NCBI GenBank assembly: GCA_025998955.1
Contig: AP024676.1
Span: 310,001-374,000 of the forward strand
Source: Candidatus Roseilinea sp.
GTDB taxonomy: Bacteria > Chloroflexota > Anaerolineae > J036 > Brachytrichaceae
Reading direction: 5' to 3'
Length of the DNA: 64,000 nt
A program made the position numbers and the translations under genes. The first letter of the stretch is position 1, and the number at the start of each line of letters is the position of its first letter. The notes under the pieces were generated by a model that worked only from the letters and a program-made list of their open reading frames with translations, was not told where the DNA came from and ran no database searches. Below are positions 7,349 through 16,281 of the stretch, in pieces.

Positions 7349-9931
7349 ATGATCGAAGAGATCCTGCTCCTTCACCACACCCATACTGACATCGGTTACA
7401 CCCACGAGCAGCCCATCGTCTGGGAGTTGAACCGGCAATTCATTGACGACGCGCTGGACGAGATCGAACGCACAGCCGGCTGGGACGCGCCCTCGCGGCC
7501 TCTCTGGACGTGCGAGGTCACCGAGACGTTGCGTTATTGGCTGAGCAAGGCCACACCGGCACAAGTGGCGCGCTTCCGCCACGCTGTGCAAGCCGGCCGC
7601 ATGAGCGCCTGCGCCATGCCTTATAACTTCACACCGATGCTCGGTGTGCCGCAGTTCATCCGCGCGCTGGCGCCCCTGCCTGAATTGCGCGAGGCGCTGG
7701 GCCTGGCGCTCACCGTGGCGCTGAATCACGACGTGAACGGCTTGCCCTGGACGATGATCCCGCTGCTGCTGGACGCCGGTGTAGAGATGGTCATCATGGG
7801 CATCAACGTGCACTTCGGCGCGTTCCCGCTGCACCGCCCGCTGTTCTTCCGCTGGATTGGGCCGGATGGGCGCGGCATCATCGCGCTGAACGGAGAGCAC
7901 TACGGCATGTTCCAGCGCTACGCGCGGTTGAACGAACGCTCGCTGGACGCTATGGCCGAAGGCATCGCCGCCTACCTGCGCAAGCTAGAAGCGCAGCGAT
8001 ACCCGCACAACTTCGCCTACCTCTCGCTCACACACTACTCGTTCTGGGACAACAACCCGCCGTATCCGGCCGCCTTCGAGCTGATCCGGCGCTGGAACGC
8101 CGAAGGGCGCGCGCCGCGCATTCGCTTCGTCGCGCCGGAGGAGTTGCTGGCGCGCGCAAAGACAATGGATCTACCTGAATACGCCGGCGACTGGACGGAC
8201 TACTGGAACTTCGGCGCAGGCAGCAGCGCGCACGAGACCCGCCTGGCGCATCAGGCGCGCGCGCACCTACACGCCGCCGACTTGTTCTCGCTGCAACGCA
8301 GCCCATCACGCGATGATGCGCTGGCGGCGGTAACGGATGAGGCTTACGCCGCGCTCACGCTGTGGGATGAGCACACCTGGGGCGCCTATAGCAGCATCAC
8401 CGATCCCGACCGCGATACGACGATCGGCGGCTGGTATCACAAGGCGAAGACGGTTTATCAGGCGCGTTCGCTGGCGCACTACGTGCTCACCGAGCAGCTT
8501 GAGGCGCTGGCCGGCAACCCGCGCCATGCGTCCAGGGTGGACGGCCTTATCTTCGCCAATCCCACGCCTTTCCCGCGCCGCGATTACCTGCCGATGGCCC
8601 AGGCGATGCTGAGAGGTGAATACGATCATTGCTCCAGCACCGCGCACCGGCTAATGGAGTATCGCGAGCTGCTCGATCAAGGTAAGCTGGACGACACGAC
8701 GTGGATCGGCCCGATTGACGTGCCGGCCTACGGCTATGTCAAGCTGCCGATGAGCGCGTTAAAGTCGCACGACACGCCGATCACACAGGAGACCGAGGCA
8801 CTGGACGGCGCGCTCGTCTCCGGCGCGCATCGCCTAGAGTTCGACCCGCGCACCGGCGCCGTCACCGCGCTGGTTGATCGGCGCACCGGCGCAAACTTCG
8901 CCGACCCGGCCAGTCCTTGGCCGATGCTCAGCTTGGTGCATGAAACGGCCGACTCCGACCCGCATTCGCCCAACTTGGGTCGCGACGTGATGTTGCAGTT
9001 GGACTACGGGCAGTTCCAAGCGCATTCGTTCCGCGATTGGCCGGCGCAGCGCACGTTGGAGCAGGTCGAGTCGGTCCGCGTCATCGTGCAGCCGCATCGC
9101 GCCGGTTTGGAGGTGAACGTCGTTCTGCCCGGCGCACGCGCGACGCGGCGTATCTGGTTGCACGGCCATCGCAGCGAGATCGCCGTCGAAGTTGTGGTGC
9201 ACAAAGATGAGGTGCGCACGCCCGATGCGATCTACCTGGCTCTGCCGCTGAACCTGCCCAACTGGCAGGCGACGTTCGACACGATGGGCGTGCCCACGCA
9301 GCTCGACGCCGAGCAGTTGCCGGGATGCTGTCGCGACTGGGTGACGGTGAGCGGCTACGTGGACGTGCACACCGAGCGGTTGGGGCTGACGCTGGCGTGT
9401 CCGGATGCGCCGCTGGTGATGGTGGGTGATTTCAACTTTGGCAAGCGCCAGCTAGCGCTCGACCACAGCCGGCCGCCGATGCTGCTGGCTTGGCTGCTGA
9501 ATAACTACTGGACGACTAACTTCCGCGCGACACAGCCTGGCTTGTTGCGCTTCCATTACGAGATTGCCACGCATGCCGGCTTCAACCCAATCGAGGCGGC
9601 GCGTGTGGCGGCCTTTGCGCGCCATCCGCTGATGGCGCATCCGGCAGTGCGCGTGGACGCGCCGGAATCCGGCCAGGTCTTGCAGATAGATGGCGAGGGC
9701 GTGGTGGCTGCGGCATGCCGGCGATTGGGCGACGGTGCGCTGATTTGGCTGCAGAACATCACGCCCGAGCCGCACATCGTGAAGTTGCGCTTGCCGCAGT
9801 GGCGGGTGAGCAAGGCGGCATCGTGCGACACGTTCGGTCGGCCAGCCGGTCCGTTGCCGGTGGAGGACGGCGCTGCCACGCTGATCGTTCCGGCCCGCAG
9901 CGTCGTTGGCGTGCGCACATACGACGGTTGA
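7349..9931 (+). CDS. glycoside hydrolase family 38-like (alpha-mannosidase superfamily)
   Basis: An 860-residue protein whose N-terminus has the GH38 zinc motif HHTHTDIGYTHEQ (H12 and D14 as likely ligands). The barrel domain continues with ALNHDVNGLPWTM, which carries a candidate nucleophile aspartate, and with LNGEHYGMFQ. The long beta-rich C-terminal half matches the usual layout of these enzymes. It probably removes alpha-mannosyl or related residues from glycans taken into the cell; there is no signal peptide. The frame is open from a TTG at 7310. The ATG at 7349 is preferred because the conserved strand starts there. It may be co-transcribed with the lyase gene 27 bases downstream. Confidence 0.82.
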   Translation: MIEEILLLHHTHTDIGYTHEQPIVWELNRQFIDDALDEIERTAGWDAPSRPLWTCEVTETLRYWLSKATPAQVARFRHAVQAGRMSACAMPYNFTPMLGVPQFIRALAPLPELREALGLALTVALNHDVNGLPWTMIPLLLDAGVEMVIMGINVHFGAFPLHRPLFFRWIGPDGRGIIALNGEHYGMFQRYARLNERSLDAMAEGIAAYLRKLEAQRYPHNFAYLSLTHYSFWDNNPPYPAAFELIRRWNAEGRAPRIRFVAPEELLARAKTMDLPEYAGDWTDYWNFGAGSSAHETRLAHQARAHLHAADLFSLQRSPSRDDALAAVTDEAYAALTLWDEHTWGAYSSITDPDRDTTIGGWYHKAKTVYQARSLAHYVLTEQLEALAGNPRHASRVDGLIFANPTPFPRRDYLPMAQAMLRGEYDHCSSTAHRLMEYRELLDQGKLDDTTWIGPIDVPAYGYVKLPMSALKSHDTPITQETEALDGALVSGAHRLEFDPRTGAVTALVDRRTGANFADPASPWPMLSLVHETADSDPHSPNLGRDVMLQLDYGQFQAHSFRDWPAQRTLEQVESVRVIVQPHRAGLEVNVVLPGARATRRIWLHGHRSEIAVEVVVHKDEVRTPDAIYLALPLNLPNWQATFDTMGVPTQLDAEQLPGCCRDWVTVSGYVDVHTERLGLTLACPDAPLVMVGDFNFGKRQLALDHSRPPMLLAWLLNNYWTTNFRATQPGLLRFHYEIATHAGFNPIEAARVAAFARHPLMAHPAVRVDAPESGQVLQIDGEGVVAAACRRLGDGALIWLQNITPEPHIVKLRLPQWRVSKAASCDTFGRPAGPLPVEDGAATLIVPARSVVGVRTYDG

Positions 9932-9958
9932 GCGGGCGATCGCAGTTTTACTCCAACC

Positions 9959-10867
9959 ATGAATGACCGCAAACCTTGGCGCGGTGTGTTTGCAATCCCG
10001 CTCACGCCGTGGACCGACGACGACGAAATTGACGAAGACACGCTGCGCGCCGAGATCGAGTTCATCATCGCCTGCGGCGCGCGCGGCGTGATCGGCCCGA
10101 TCCTCGTCAGCGAGTTCCAGGCGCTGGACGAAGCCGAGCGCCGGACGTTCATGCGCATCTTGGTCGAGCAAACGAACCGGCGCGTGCCGGTGATCGTGAA
10201 CGTGGCCGGCGTGAACACGGCGCAAGCGGTGGGCTACGCCCGCTACGCCCGCGAGATCGGCGCCGACGGCGTGATCGCCATGCCGCCCTACGCCTTGCGC
10301 TACGATCTGGCGCGGACGCGCGATTACCTGCGGCAAGTGGCCGCGGCCGTGCAGATGCCGGTGATGATTCAGAACGCCGACATTGCGCCGCTATCACCTG
10401 ATCAGGTGGTCGCGTTGTGCAGCGAGATAGAGCATGTGCGTTGGGTAAAAGAAGAAGTCAGCCCACGCCATCGCAGCATCGGCGCGCTCGCCGCAAAGCG
10501 CAGCCCGTATGTGCACGGCATCATGGGTGGCGGCGGCGGGCAATACATCATCACCGAGTATGCGCGCGGTGCGTGTGGCACGATCATCGCGCCGGAAATC
10601 TGTGACGTGGTGCAACGCATCTGGGATCTGCTCGACGCCGGCGCGTCGGACGAAGCCGCGACGTGGTATGAGCGCGCGCTGCCGGCGATCAACCTCGAAT
10701 TTGCGATGGGCATGGCCTTCGCCAAATACGTCATGGTCAAGCGCGGTGTATTCAAGAACTACCGCATGCGCGCGCAGGCCGACCCGCTCGACGCCGACGA
10801 CGTTCAGGAGATCGAGCGCGTCTACGCGCGGTTGGAGCCGCACTTGATCTGGAAGCTGCTGACATGA
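9959..10867 (+). CDS. DapA/NAL-superfamily lyase or dehydratase
   Basis: A 302-residue (beta/alpha)8 protein of the dihydrodipicolinate synthase superfamily. It has FAIPLTPWTDDDEID at the N-terminus, a glycine-rich ACGARGVIGPILVSEFQ segment, Y111 in MPPYALRYD, and the Schiff-base lysine K164 in VRWVKEE. The usual GTTGE motif of true DapA is replaced by GPILVSEF, so lysine biosynthesis is unlikely. A sugar-acid or other keto-acid aldolase/dehydratase fits better. The enolase-superfamily gene directly downstream supports a sugar-acid catabolic pathway, by inference. Confidence 0.82.
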   Translation: MNDRKPWRGVFAIPLTPWTDDDEIDEDTLRAEIEFIIACGARGVIGPILVSEFQALDEAERRTFMRILVEQTNRRVPVIVNVAGVNTAQAVGYARYAREIGADGVIAMPPYALRYDLARTRDYLRQVAAAVQMPVMIQNADIAPLSPDQVVALCSEIEHVRWVKEEVSPRHRSIGALAAKRSPYVHGIMGGGGGQYIITEYARGACGTIIAPEICDVVQRIWDLLDAGASDEAATWYERALPAINLEFAMGMAFAKYVMVKRGVFKNYRMRAQADPLDADDVQEIERVYARLEPHLIWKLLT

Positions 10868-10906
10868 AGCTGACGCGCATCACAGCACAAACACATGGAG
10901 GTCGAA

Positions 10907-12253
10907 ATGGCTCGTTCATCCCGCAAGAAGAGAAATGGTCAGGCGCTCGTGGATCAGGATCGTGTGCTGGACAAAGTCAACACGTATTCTGCGCCGTCAC
11001 AATTGCGCATCACCGATATGCGCGTTGCGGTGGTGGCCAGCAACTACGACTACCCGATCATCCGCATTGACACGAACCAGGGTGTCTACGGCATCGGCGA
11101 AGTGCGCGACGCCGGTCACAAAGAGAACGCGCTGCAGTTCAAGAGCCGGCTGCTGGGCCAGAACCCGCTCAACATAGACATGATCTTCCGCGACATCAAG
11201 CGCTTCGGCAATTGGGGGCGCGAGGGCGGGGGCGTGAGCGGTATCGAGATCGCGCTGTGGGACCTGATCGGCAAGGTATACGGCGTGCCGTGCTGGCAGT
11301 TCCTCGGCGGCAAGTATCGCGACAAAGTGCGCTTATATGCCGATACGCCCGAGCCGGAGGATATGACGCCCGAAGGCTACGTCCGGCGCGTGAAAGGTCG
11401 CGTCAAGCTCGGCCTCACCTTCGTCAAGTTCGACATCGGCCTGCATCTACTCGAGGGGGTCAAGAACACGCGCATCGACACGCCGACGAAGTATGAATAC
11501 CGCACAGGCGACTGGCAAAACGCCCCCGGCACGGGCACCGGCGTGCACGTCACGGACAAGGGCATCGCGCGCATGGCCGAGATCGTCGCTGCCGTGCGCG
11601 AGGCGGTCGGCTGGGAAGTCTCGCTATGCATTGATCACTACGGCCATGGCATGCTGACCGTCAAGGAGGTGATCAGGCTCGGTCGCGCGTTGGAGCCGTA
11701 TGGCCTAGCCTGGATGGAGGACCCGATGCAATGGTGGGATTGGGTTGGGCACAAGGAGGTGCGCAATGCAGTGGGCGTGCCGATTGCTGCCGGTGAGGAA
11801 CTCTACCTGCTAGACGGCTTCCGGCCCTTCCTGGAGAACCGCGCGATTGACATTGCGCACCCCGACCTGTTGACCGCCGGCGGCATGTTGGAGACCAAGC
11901 GCATCGCCGACTATGCCGAAGGCTTCGGCATTCCGACGGCGCTGCACTTTGCCGGCTCGCCCATTGCCTTTATGGCCAATGTGCACACCGCAGCAGCCAT
12001 CCCCAGCTTCGTCGCGCTCGAACATCACGGCCTCGACCTGCCGTTCTGGCGCGACTTGGTCACCGGCCTGCCGGAGAACTACATGGAGGGCGGCTATGTC
12101 AGCGTGCCGGACAAGCCCGGCCTAGGCGTAGATCTGAACCTAGAAGGCATCCGCGCCAACCTACGTCCGCCCAGCGGCTTGTTCGAGGAGACCGGCTACT
12201 GGGACACGCCCAAGCTCGGCTTCTGGCAGCCCGACCGCCGCTGGGACAAATAG
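10907..12253 (+). CDS. mandelate racemase/muconate lactonizing enzyme family (enolase superfamily)
   Basis: A 448-residue enolase-superfamily enzyme. It has an alpha+beta capping domain (residues about 30-140) and a barrel whose metal ligands are D243 (CIDHYGHG), E271 (WMEDPMQ) and E297 (AAGEELY). K174 in FVKFD sits in the usual second-strand position, and a histidine in ALHFAGSP is the likely opposite base. The pattern fits sugar-acid dehydratases of the mandelate racemase group. I moved the start to the ATG at 10907 because GGAGG lies 6 bases before it. An ATG at 10895 overlaps that ribosome site. The adjacent DapA-like gene suggests a dehydratase-aldolase pair. Confidence 0.87.
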   Translation: MARSSRKKRNGQALVDQDRVLDKVNTYSAPSQLRITDMRVAVVASNYDYPIIRIDTNQGVYGIGEVRDAGHKENALQFKSRLLGQNPLNIDMIFRDIKRFGNWGREGGGVSGIEIALWDLIGKVYGVPCWQFLGGKYRDKVRLYADTPEPEDMTPEGYVRRVKGRVKLGLTFVKFDIGLHLLEGVKNTRIDTPTKYEYRTGDWQNAPGTGTGVHVTDKGIARMAEIVAAVREAVGWEVSLCIDHYGHGMLTVKEVIRLGRALEPYGLAWMEDPMQWWDWVGHKEVRNAVGVPIAAGEELYLLDGFRPFLENRAIDIAHPDLLTAGGMLETKRIADYAEGFGIPTALHFAGSPIAFMANVHTAAAIPSFVALEHHGLDLPFWRDLVTGLPENYMEGGYVSVPDKPGLGVDLNLEGIRANLRPPSGLFEETGYWDTPKLGFWQPDRRWDK

Positions 12254-12317
12254 GCGTCGGACGAAGGCACGGTTATCCGTCGTGAACGACCGGACGCGGC
12301 AGGAATCGCTCATCGTC

Positions 12318-14168
12318 TCATCCCGGCTGCGGCAGCAGCACCCAACGCGCTGCGCGGTTGAAGGCGCCTCGATTCGGGATGCGTGCAACGGTGTCCTCGA
12401 AGAACGCGTGGAGGACGAACGCAGCGATCAGGCCGATGATGAGGCCGGAGAGCGCAGCGATGGCCACTTTCGGTAGCAATCCCATCGTGCGGCGTTCGGG
12501 TGGAATCGCCGGCGAGGCTAGGCGCACCTCACTGCCGGTCACCGCAGTAGCCAGCGCGACTTCGGCCTGTTTACGTGCCAGCGTCTCGACCGTGTCGCGC
12601 TTCAGGTCGCGCTCGCGCCGGAGCTGGTCGAAGGTGGCTTGCTCCTTCTCGAGTTGCGCCTGAGCAGCTCGCAGGCGCTGCTGCAGTTGTTGAATCACTT
12701 CGTCGCCGCCGTTTTCAACGAGTGATCCGATCGAGAGTGCTTCGCTGCGAAAGCGCAGGATCTCTCCGGCTCGGTCTTGGGCGGCCTTGGTCAGCGGATT
12801 CGTCACCGGCACGGATTCGCTCAGTCGGCCGACCACGCCGACATCGAACAGCAAAGCGTAGGTGCTGGAGATGGCCTCGGCGATCTGCGACTGCTCGATT
12901 TGAGCGGTGTCCAAGCGATACCCTGCCCCGGTCAGCAGACGGTTCGACAGCGCGTTGATCTCCTCGGTCAGCGCTGCATCGCGCTGTTCCAGAGCAGTGA
13001 TGAGTGCGTCGAGGTCGGCAGCCTGTTCGGCTGCGGTGGAGGGAGACGCCTGACCATCTATTTGTATCTGCAAGTTGGCCGAGATGGGCACCGTCAAGCC
13101 GAATGCCTGCGACTTGAGCAAGCTGAGCGCCAGGCTGTTGGATTGCGCAGCGGCATCGCCGCCGGCTTTGACCTGATCGCGCATTGCTTTCGCATCACCG
13201 ATCAGACGCCGGACGCGCACCTGCGCCGCATATAGGTCCTGCAGCGCGCGCAGGTCGGCGCGCACCTGCTCGCTGAACACGCGCACCTGGGCGTTGTTTT
13301 GTGCGTCGAGATAAGCGCGGATCAGTTCTCGCCGGCCCTCTTGTTCCTTCTCGAACGCGATTAGCCGGTTGGCCGATTGCGCGCCCAGATAGGCGGCGAT
13401 GATCTCGGAATTGACCTTGAGTTGTTCGCTGATGACCAGCGTGAGCGCGGTTTGTTTGCCCAATTGCAACGCGTCCAGCAGTTGGCGCGTCTCGGTGATC
13501 ATCCGCGCGAGTTGATCTATCTGGCTGTTGGCGATGAACTGCTCCAGCGCGTCCTGCGCTTGCGTAAAGTCTTGGAGCGCGCGTTGATATTGGTTCGCGA
13601 CCGATTCGCCGTATTCGGATGGCGCGCCTGCATAGAGCTCGTTGACGTAGCGTTCGTACTCGCGTGCCCATGTGCTGGCGATGTCGGCCGCCTTCTCGGG
13701 ATTCTGATCGCGCGCTTTGATCAAGATCAGGTCGCCGCGGCCGCTCGTCGCTGCGGAGACCTTGTCCAGCAGTTGCGCCGGATTGCGCTCTTCAGCGTTT
13801 AGTTGTGATTCCATGCGCGCGATGACCCGGCTGGCGATGTTGCCGTTTTCGACCAGGCCGAGCAGCGTGGCCCGACGGCTGTCGGCCGAGATGGTGGCAA
13901 TCTCGTCCTGGGTGAGCGTCTTAAAGCGTGGGTCGAACTCCAACTGTGTGCTGGTCTTGACGATGGCGACGGTTGCCGTGGCTTCGTAGGGCGAAGGCAG
14001 GACAAGGCCGATCAATCCACCGAGCAGAGCGGCGATGACGACGCACGTGAGCAACAGTCGCCAGCGCGCGCTGACGATGAGCACATACTTCCGCAGGTCA
14101 ATCTCGATCTCGTCGTCGGATCGTTCTGGTATTGGAGTAGAGGGAGCGAGCGGTGTTTGCATGGGCAA
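12318..14168 (-). CDS. Wzz-type polysaccharide chain-length determinant / coiled-coil protein
   Basis: A 616-residue protein with the classic Wzz/PCP layout. A short cytosolic N-terminus (IEIDLRKYVLIVSARWR) leads into a first membrane helix (LLLTCVVIAALLGGLIGLVL) and an external PSPYEATATVAIV motif. A long helical, coiled-coil periplasm-side region follows, and a second helix (LPKVAIAALSGLIIGLIAAF) lies near the C-terminus. No tyrosine-kinase domain is attached. It should set chain length or assist export of a surface polysaccharide. A TTG start at 14168 has AGGAG at a good 6-base spacing; an ATG at 14162 is the alternative. No other polysaccharide genes adjoin. Confidence 0.82.
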   Translation of the reverse strand: MPMQTPLAPSTPIPERSDDEIEIDLRKYVLIVSARWRLLLTCVVIAALLGGLIGLVLPSPYEATATVAIVKTSTQLEFDPRFKTLTQDEIATISADSRRATLLGLVENGNIASRVIARMESQLNAEERNPAQLLDKVSAATSGRGDLILIKARDQNPEKAADIASTWAREYERYVNELYAGAPSEYGESVANQYQRALQDFTQAQDALEQFIANSQIDQLARMITETRQLLDALQLGKQTALTLVISEQLKVNSEIIAAYLGAQSANRLIAFEKEQEGRRELIRAYLDAQNNAQVRVFSEQVRADLRALQDLYAAQVRVRRLIGDAKAMRDQVKAGGDAAAQSNSLALSLLKSQAFGLTVPISANLQIQIDGQASPSTAAEQAADLDALITALEQRDAALTEEINALSNRLLTGAGYRLDTAQIEQSQIAEAISSTYALLFDVGVVGRLSESVPVTNPLTKAAQDRAGEILRFRSEALSIGSLVENGGDEVIQQLQQRLRAAQAQLEKEQATFDQLRRERDLKRDTVETLARKQAEVALATAVTGSEVRLASPAIPPERRTMGLLPKVAIAALSGLIIGLIAAFVLHAFFEDTVARIPNRGAFNRAARWVLLPQPG

Positions 14169-14268
14169 AAACGATCTCCTATCTGGCTATTGGTCGAAGT
14201 GATTGGCTGAGCTGGTTAGACACCGGCCGCGTTGCTTTCAAAGGATGCGCGCCTTGTTTCAATCGAAA

Positions 14269-15834
14269 TCAATCCCGATCGCCGCGCGACGCCGCTGAGG
14301 TCTCATCTTCTGCGTCCTCGGCGCCGGCAGATGGCGGGCGTACCGCCAGCGGTCGTCCGCCGACGCGATAGGGATAAGCGACTTTGCGCGGTTGTTTGGG
14401 CGTCGGCGGTGCGTCATCGCTGCGCCGGAATCGGGTGAGCCATCCGCGTGCTCTTCCGCCACCCGTCGCGGGCGCTGCTGCTGCCACGACTGGTTCCTCC
14501 TCCGCTGTGGGTGAGACATCGGGAGCGAGATTGGGCGCTTCGGATACAGACGCATAAGTGAAGTTCATCGCCTGTGCGGCATCCGTGAACTCGGCCGATG
14601 CGACGACCACCGATGAGAGCGCAGGCTGCGGCATGGGAGACTGAGAGTATGCCGTCTCCGGTGGAATGAGAAGCCCGACACGTGCGTGGCGCATCAGCCA
14701 GAGCGTTGCGCCGCTCACGCTCATGGCGAACAGCGCGATCGCAACCAAACCAACCGCCTGAGCAAGAAGCTGGCCGGCTTCGAATCCTGAGCTGCGCGAT
14801 AGCACGCCGGCGACGCCGAAGGCGCCGTTCGCGAATATGCCTGTGGCCAAGAATCCGATGGCTGCCGGTGCGAAGACCGATGTAACGATTGCGCTGTCGT
14901 CGCGCCAGCGCAACTTCTCGTTGACGGCGTAGTATCCGATGGTCGCAAGCAACCCGCAGGCGATGCCTAGAACGGCTACGGCCGGCATGGGCAGCAGCGC
15001 GCCACCGCTTGATGTAACCAGCACGGCCGCCGCAGCCGCCCGGCTAGCACTCAGCGTTTCGGGCCGGCGCGTGGTGAAGATCGCATAGCCACCTGCCGTC
15101 AAGATGGCAACGCTGACAGCCATGCTGCTATTGACGAACTGGCCTAGTGGAAGCTCGGGCGCATCCGGCGCGAATGCGCCGGCGAATATGGGCGCGCTGG
15201 CCAGGATGAGTAACACGCCGGTCACAGCGCGCACGGGGAAGTGCACGGCAGGTAGCTCAGGTTCGTGCGTAGCGAGTTCGCGTCTGGGACTCGAATGCAA
15301 CCAGGCGATGCCGGCTGCACCCGACGCGACCCCAATCGCAGCGAGATGACCCAGGTCCACGGTGCCCCGGCCCAGGCCGGCGTTGGCGCCCAGCGCCGAG
15401 AGCCAGCCGCCTCCCCAAAGCCAGCATATGACAATCGGAAGGACAACGCCGGCGACGACAGCGGTGAAGACGGCCAGCGCGGTAGTGCGCGCCTGTTGGG
15501 CGAGTGCGCCGGCCACTAATAAAGCCCCGGCAGCGACCAGCGGCCAGGAGCGAACGAACTTACCCAGGCTCTCCAAGTCCGTAGCGCCGTCGAGGAAGAA
15601 GCCGCTCAGGCCGACGAAAATCCAGCGCTCCGGCACGGCATCGGCGCCGAGCGACAGCGCTCGCCCGCCGAAGGCGAACGCGAAGCCAAAAGCGACGAAC
15701 GCCAAGGTGGTGCTTGCTAAGGCGATGAGCGAGGCGATGGCCAACCTGCGATGGAGTTGACTCGGTGTGCCGGCTGAGAGGAGTAGCCAAAGGCCGACGG
15801 GCAGCAGCAGTCCTCCCACCAAATCCGTCTCCAT
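14269..15834 (-). CDS. degenerate ammonium-transporter-like (Amt-like) membrane protein
   Basis: A 521-residue, roughly 11-helix membrane protein with a 110-residue soluble tail. Several stretches line up with Amt/AmtB family landmarks: AFGFAFAFGG, GALAQQARTTA where Amt has GA.AER, CWLWGGGWLSALG (Amt: W.WGGGWL..LG), TVDLGHLAAIGVASG (Amt: DFAGG..VH..AG), LRWRDDSAIV and GFLATGIFA. The two conduction-pore histidines appear to be lost: G stands in the first position and non-histidine residues replace the second. It is therefore probably not a working ammonium channel. The start is an ATG 24 bases from the divergent rsfS start; TTG at 15843 is the alternative. The Amt relation is my reading of motifs, not a search result. 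Confidence 0.6.
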   Translation of the reverse strand: METDLVGGLLLPVGLWLLLSAGTPSQLHRRLAIASLIALASTTLAFVAFGFAFAFGGRALSLGADAVPERWIFVGLSGFFLDGATDLESLGKFVRSWPLVAAGALLVAGALAQQARTTALAVFTAVVAGVVLPIVICWLWGGGWLSALGANAGLGRGTVDLGHLAAIGVASGAAGIAWLHSSPRRELATHEPELPAVHFPVRAVTGVLLILASAPIFAGAFAPDAPELPLGQFVNSSMAVSVAILTAGGYAIFTTRRPETLSASRAAAAAVLVTSSGGALLPMPAVAVLGIACGLLATIGYYAVNEKLRWRDDSAIVTSVFAPAAIGFLATGIFANGAFGVAGVLSRSSGFEAGQLLAQAVGLVAIALFAMSVSGATLWLMRHARVGLLIPPETAYSQSPMPQPALSSVVVASAEFTDAAQAMNFTYASVSEAPNLAPDVSPTAEEEPVVAAAAPATGGGRARGWLTRFRRSDDAPPTPKQPRKVAYPYRVGGRPLAVRPPSAGAEDAEDETSAASRGDRD

Positions 15835-15842
15835 AAGCAGCA

Positions 15843-15850
15843 AGTATAAT
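15843..15850. promoter_or_regulatory. overlapping divergent -10 boxes
   Basis: TATAAT (15845-15850) on the plus strand lies 8 bases before the rsfS ATG. TATACT on the minus strand (15848-15843) lies 8 bases before the Amt-like ATG. Both transcripts would start at or within a couple of bases of their start codons. Confidence 0.55.
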
Positions 15851-15858
15851 TTAAGTCA

Positions 15859-16224
15859 ATGACTTCGCAGTCCGCACAGGACAGTCTGGCTCTCGCGCGC
15901 GCCGTGGTCTCTGCTGCCGCTGACAAGAAAGCCGAAAATATCCTCTTGCTCGATCTCCGAAATCTCTCCACGGTCGCCGACTACTTCGTTGTGTGTTCCG
16001 GCGCCAGCGAGCGTCAATTGCGCGCTATTGCCGAAGGCATCGAAGAGCAGGTGCACAAAGAGTGTCACGTAGACGCCCATCATATCGAAGGTTTAACCGG
16101 CGGCGGTTGGATCCTGGTGGACTACCGCGACGTCGTGGTGCACATCTTCTCGCCTAGCCAGCGCGCTTACTATAACCTAGAGGCGTTGTGGTCCAAGGCG
16201 CCCGTGCTATTGCGCATGCAGTGA
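15859..16224 (+). CDS. rsfS: ribosome silencing factor RsfS (iojap/YbeB)
   Basis: A 121-residue protein with the whole RsfS domain: ARAVVSAAADKKAENILLLD, then STVADYFVVCSGASERQLRA, then DYRDVVVHIFSPSQRAYYNL and a C-terminal LEALW. RsfS binds ribosomal protein uL14 and stops the subunits joining when nutrients are short. It sits alone, divergent from the Amt-like gene, rather than in the common nadD-rsfS order. No Shine-Dalgarno is present; the -10 box at 8 bases suggests a leaderless message. Confidence 0.93.
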   Translation: MTSQSAQDSLALARAVVSAAADKKAENILLLDLRNLSTVADYFVVCSGASERQLRAIAEGIEEQVHKECHVDAHHIEGLTGGGWILVDYRDVVVHIFSPSQRAYYNLEALWSKAPVLLRMQ

Positions 16225-16281
16225 GGTTGTTCGGTTGCTGCGTCTGTCGGCCCAACTTCACGACCGAGCAACTCGGCAACC
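16225..16281. terminator. imperfect inverted repeat between convergent rsfS and rodA
   Basis: GGTTG (16225) pairs with CAACC (16281 end) and GTTGCT (16234-16239) with AGCAAC (16267-16272), filling the 57-base gap between two convergent stops. It has no T tract. It is possibly a bidirectional terminator. Confidence 0.3.
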
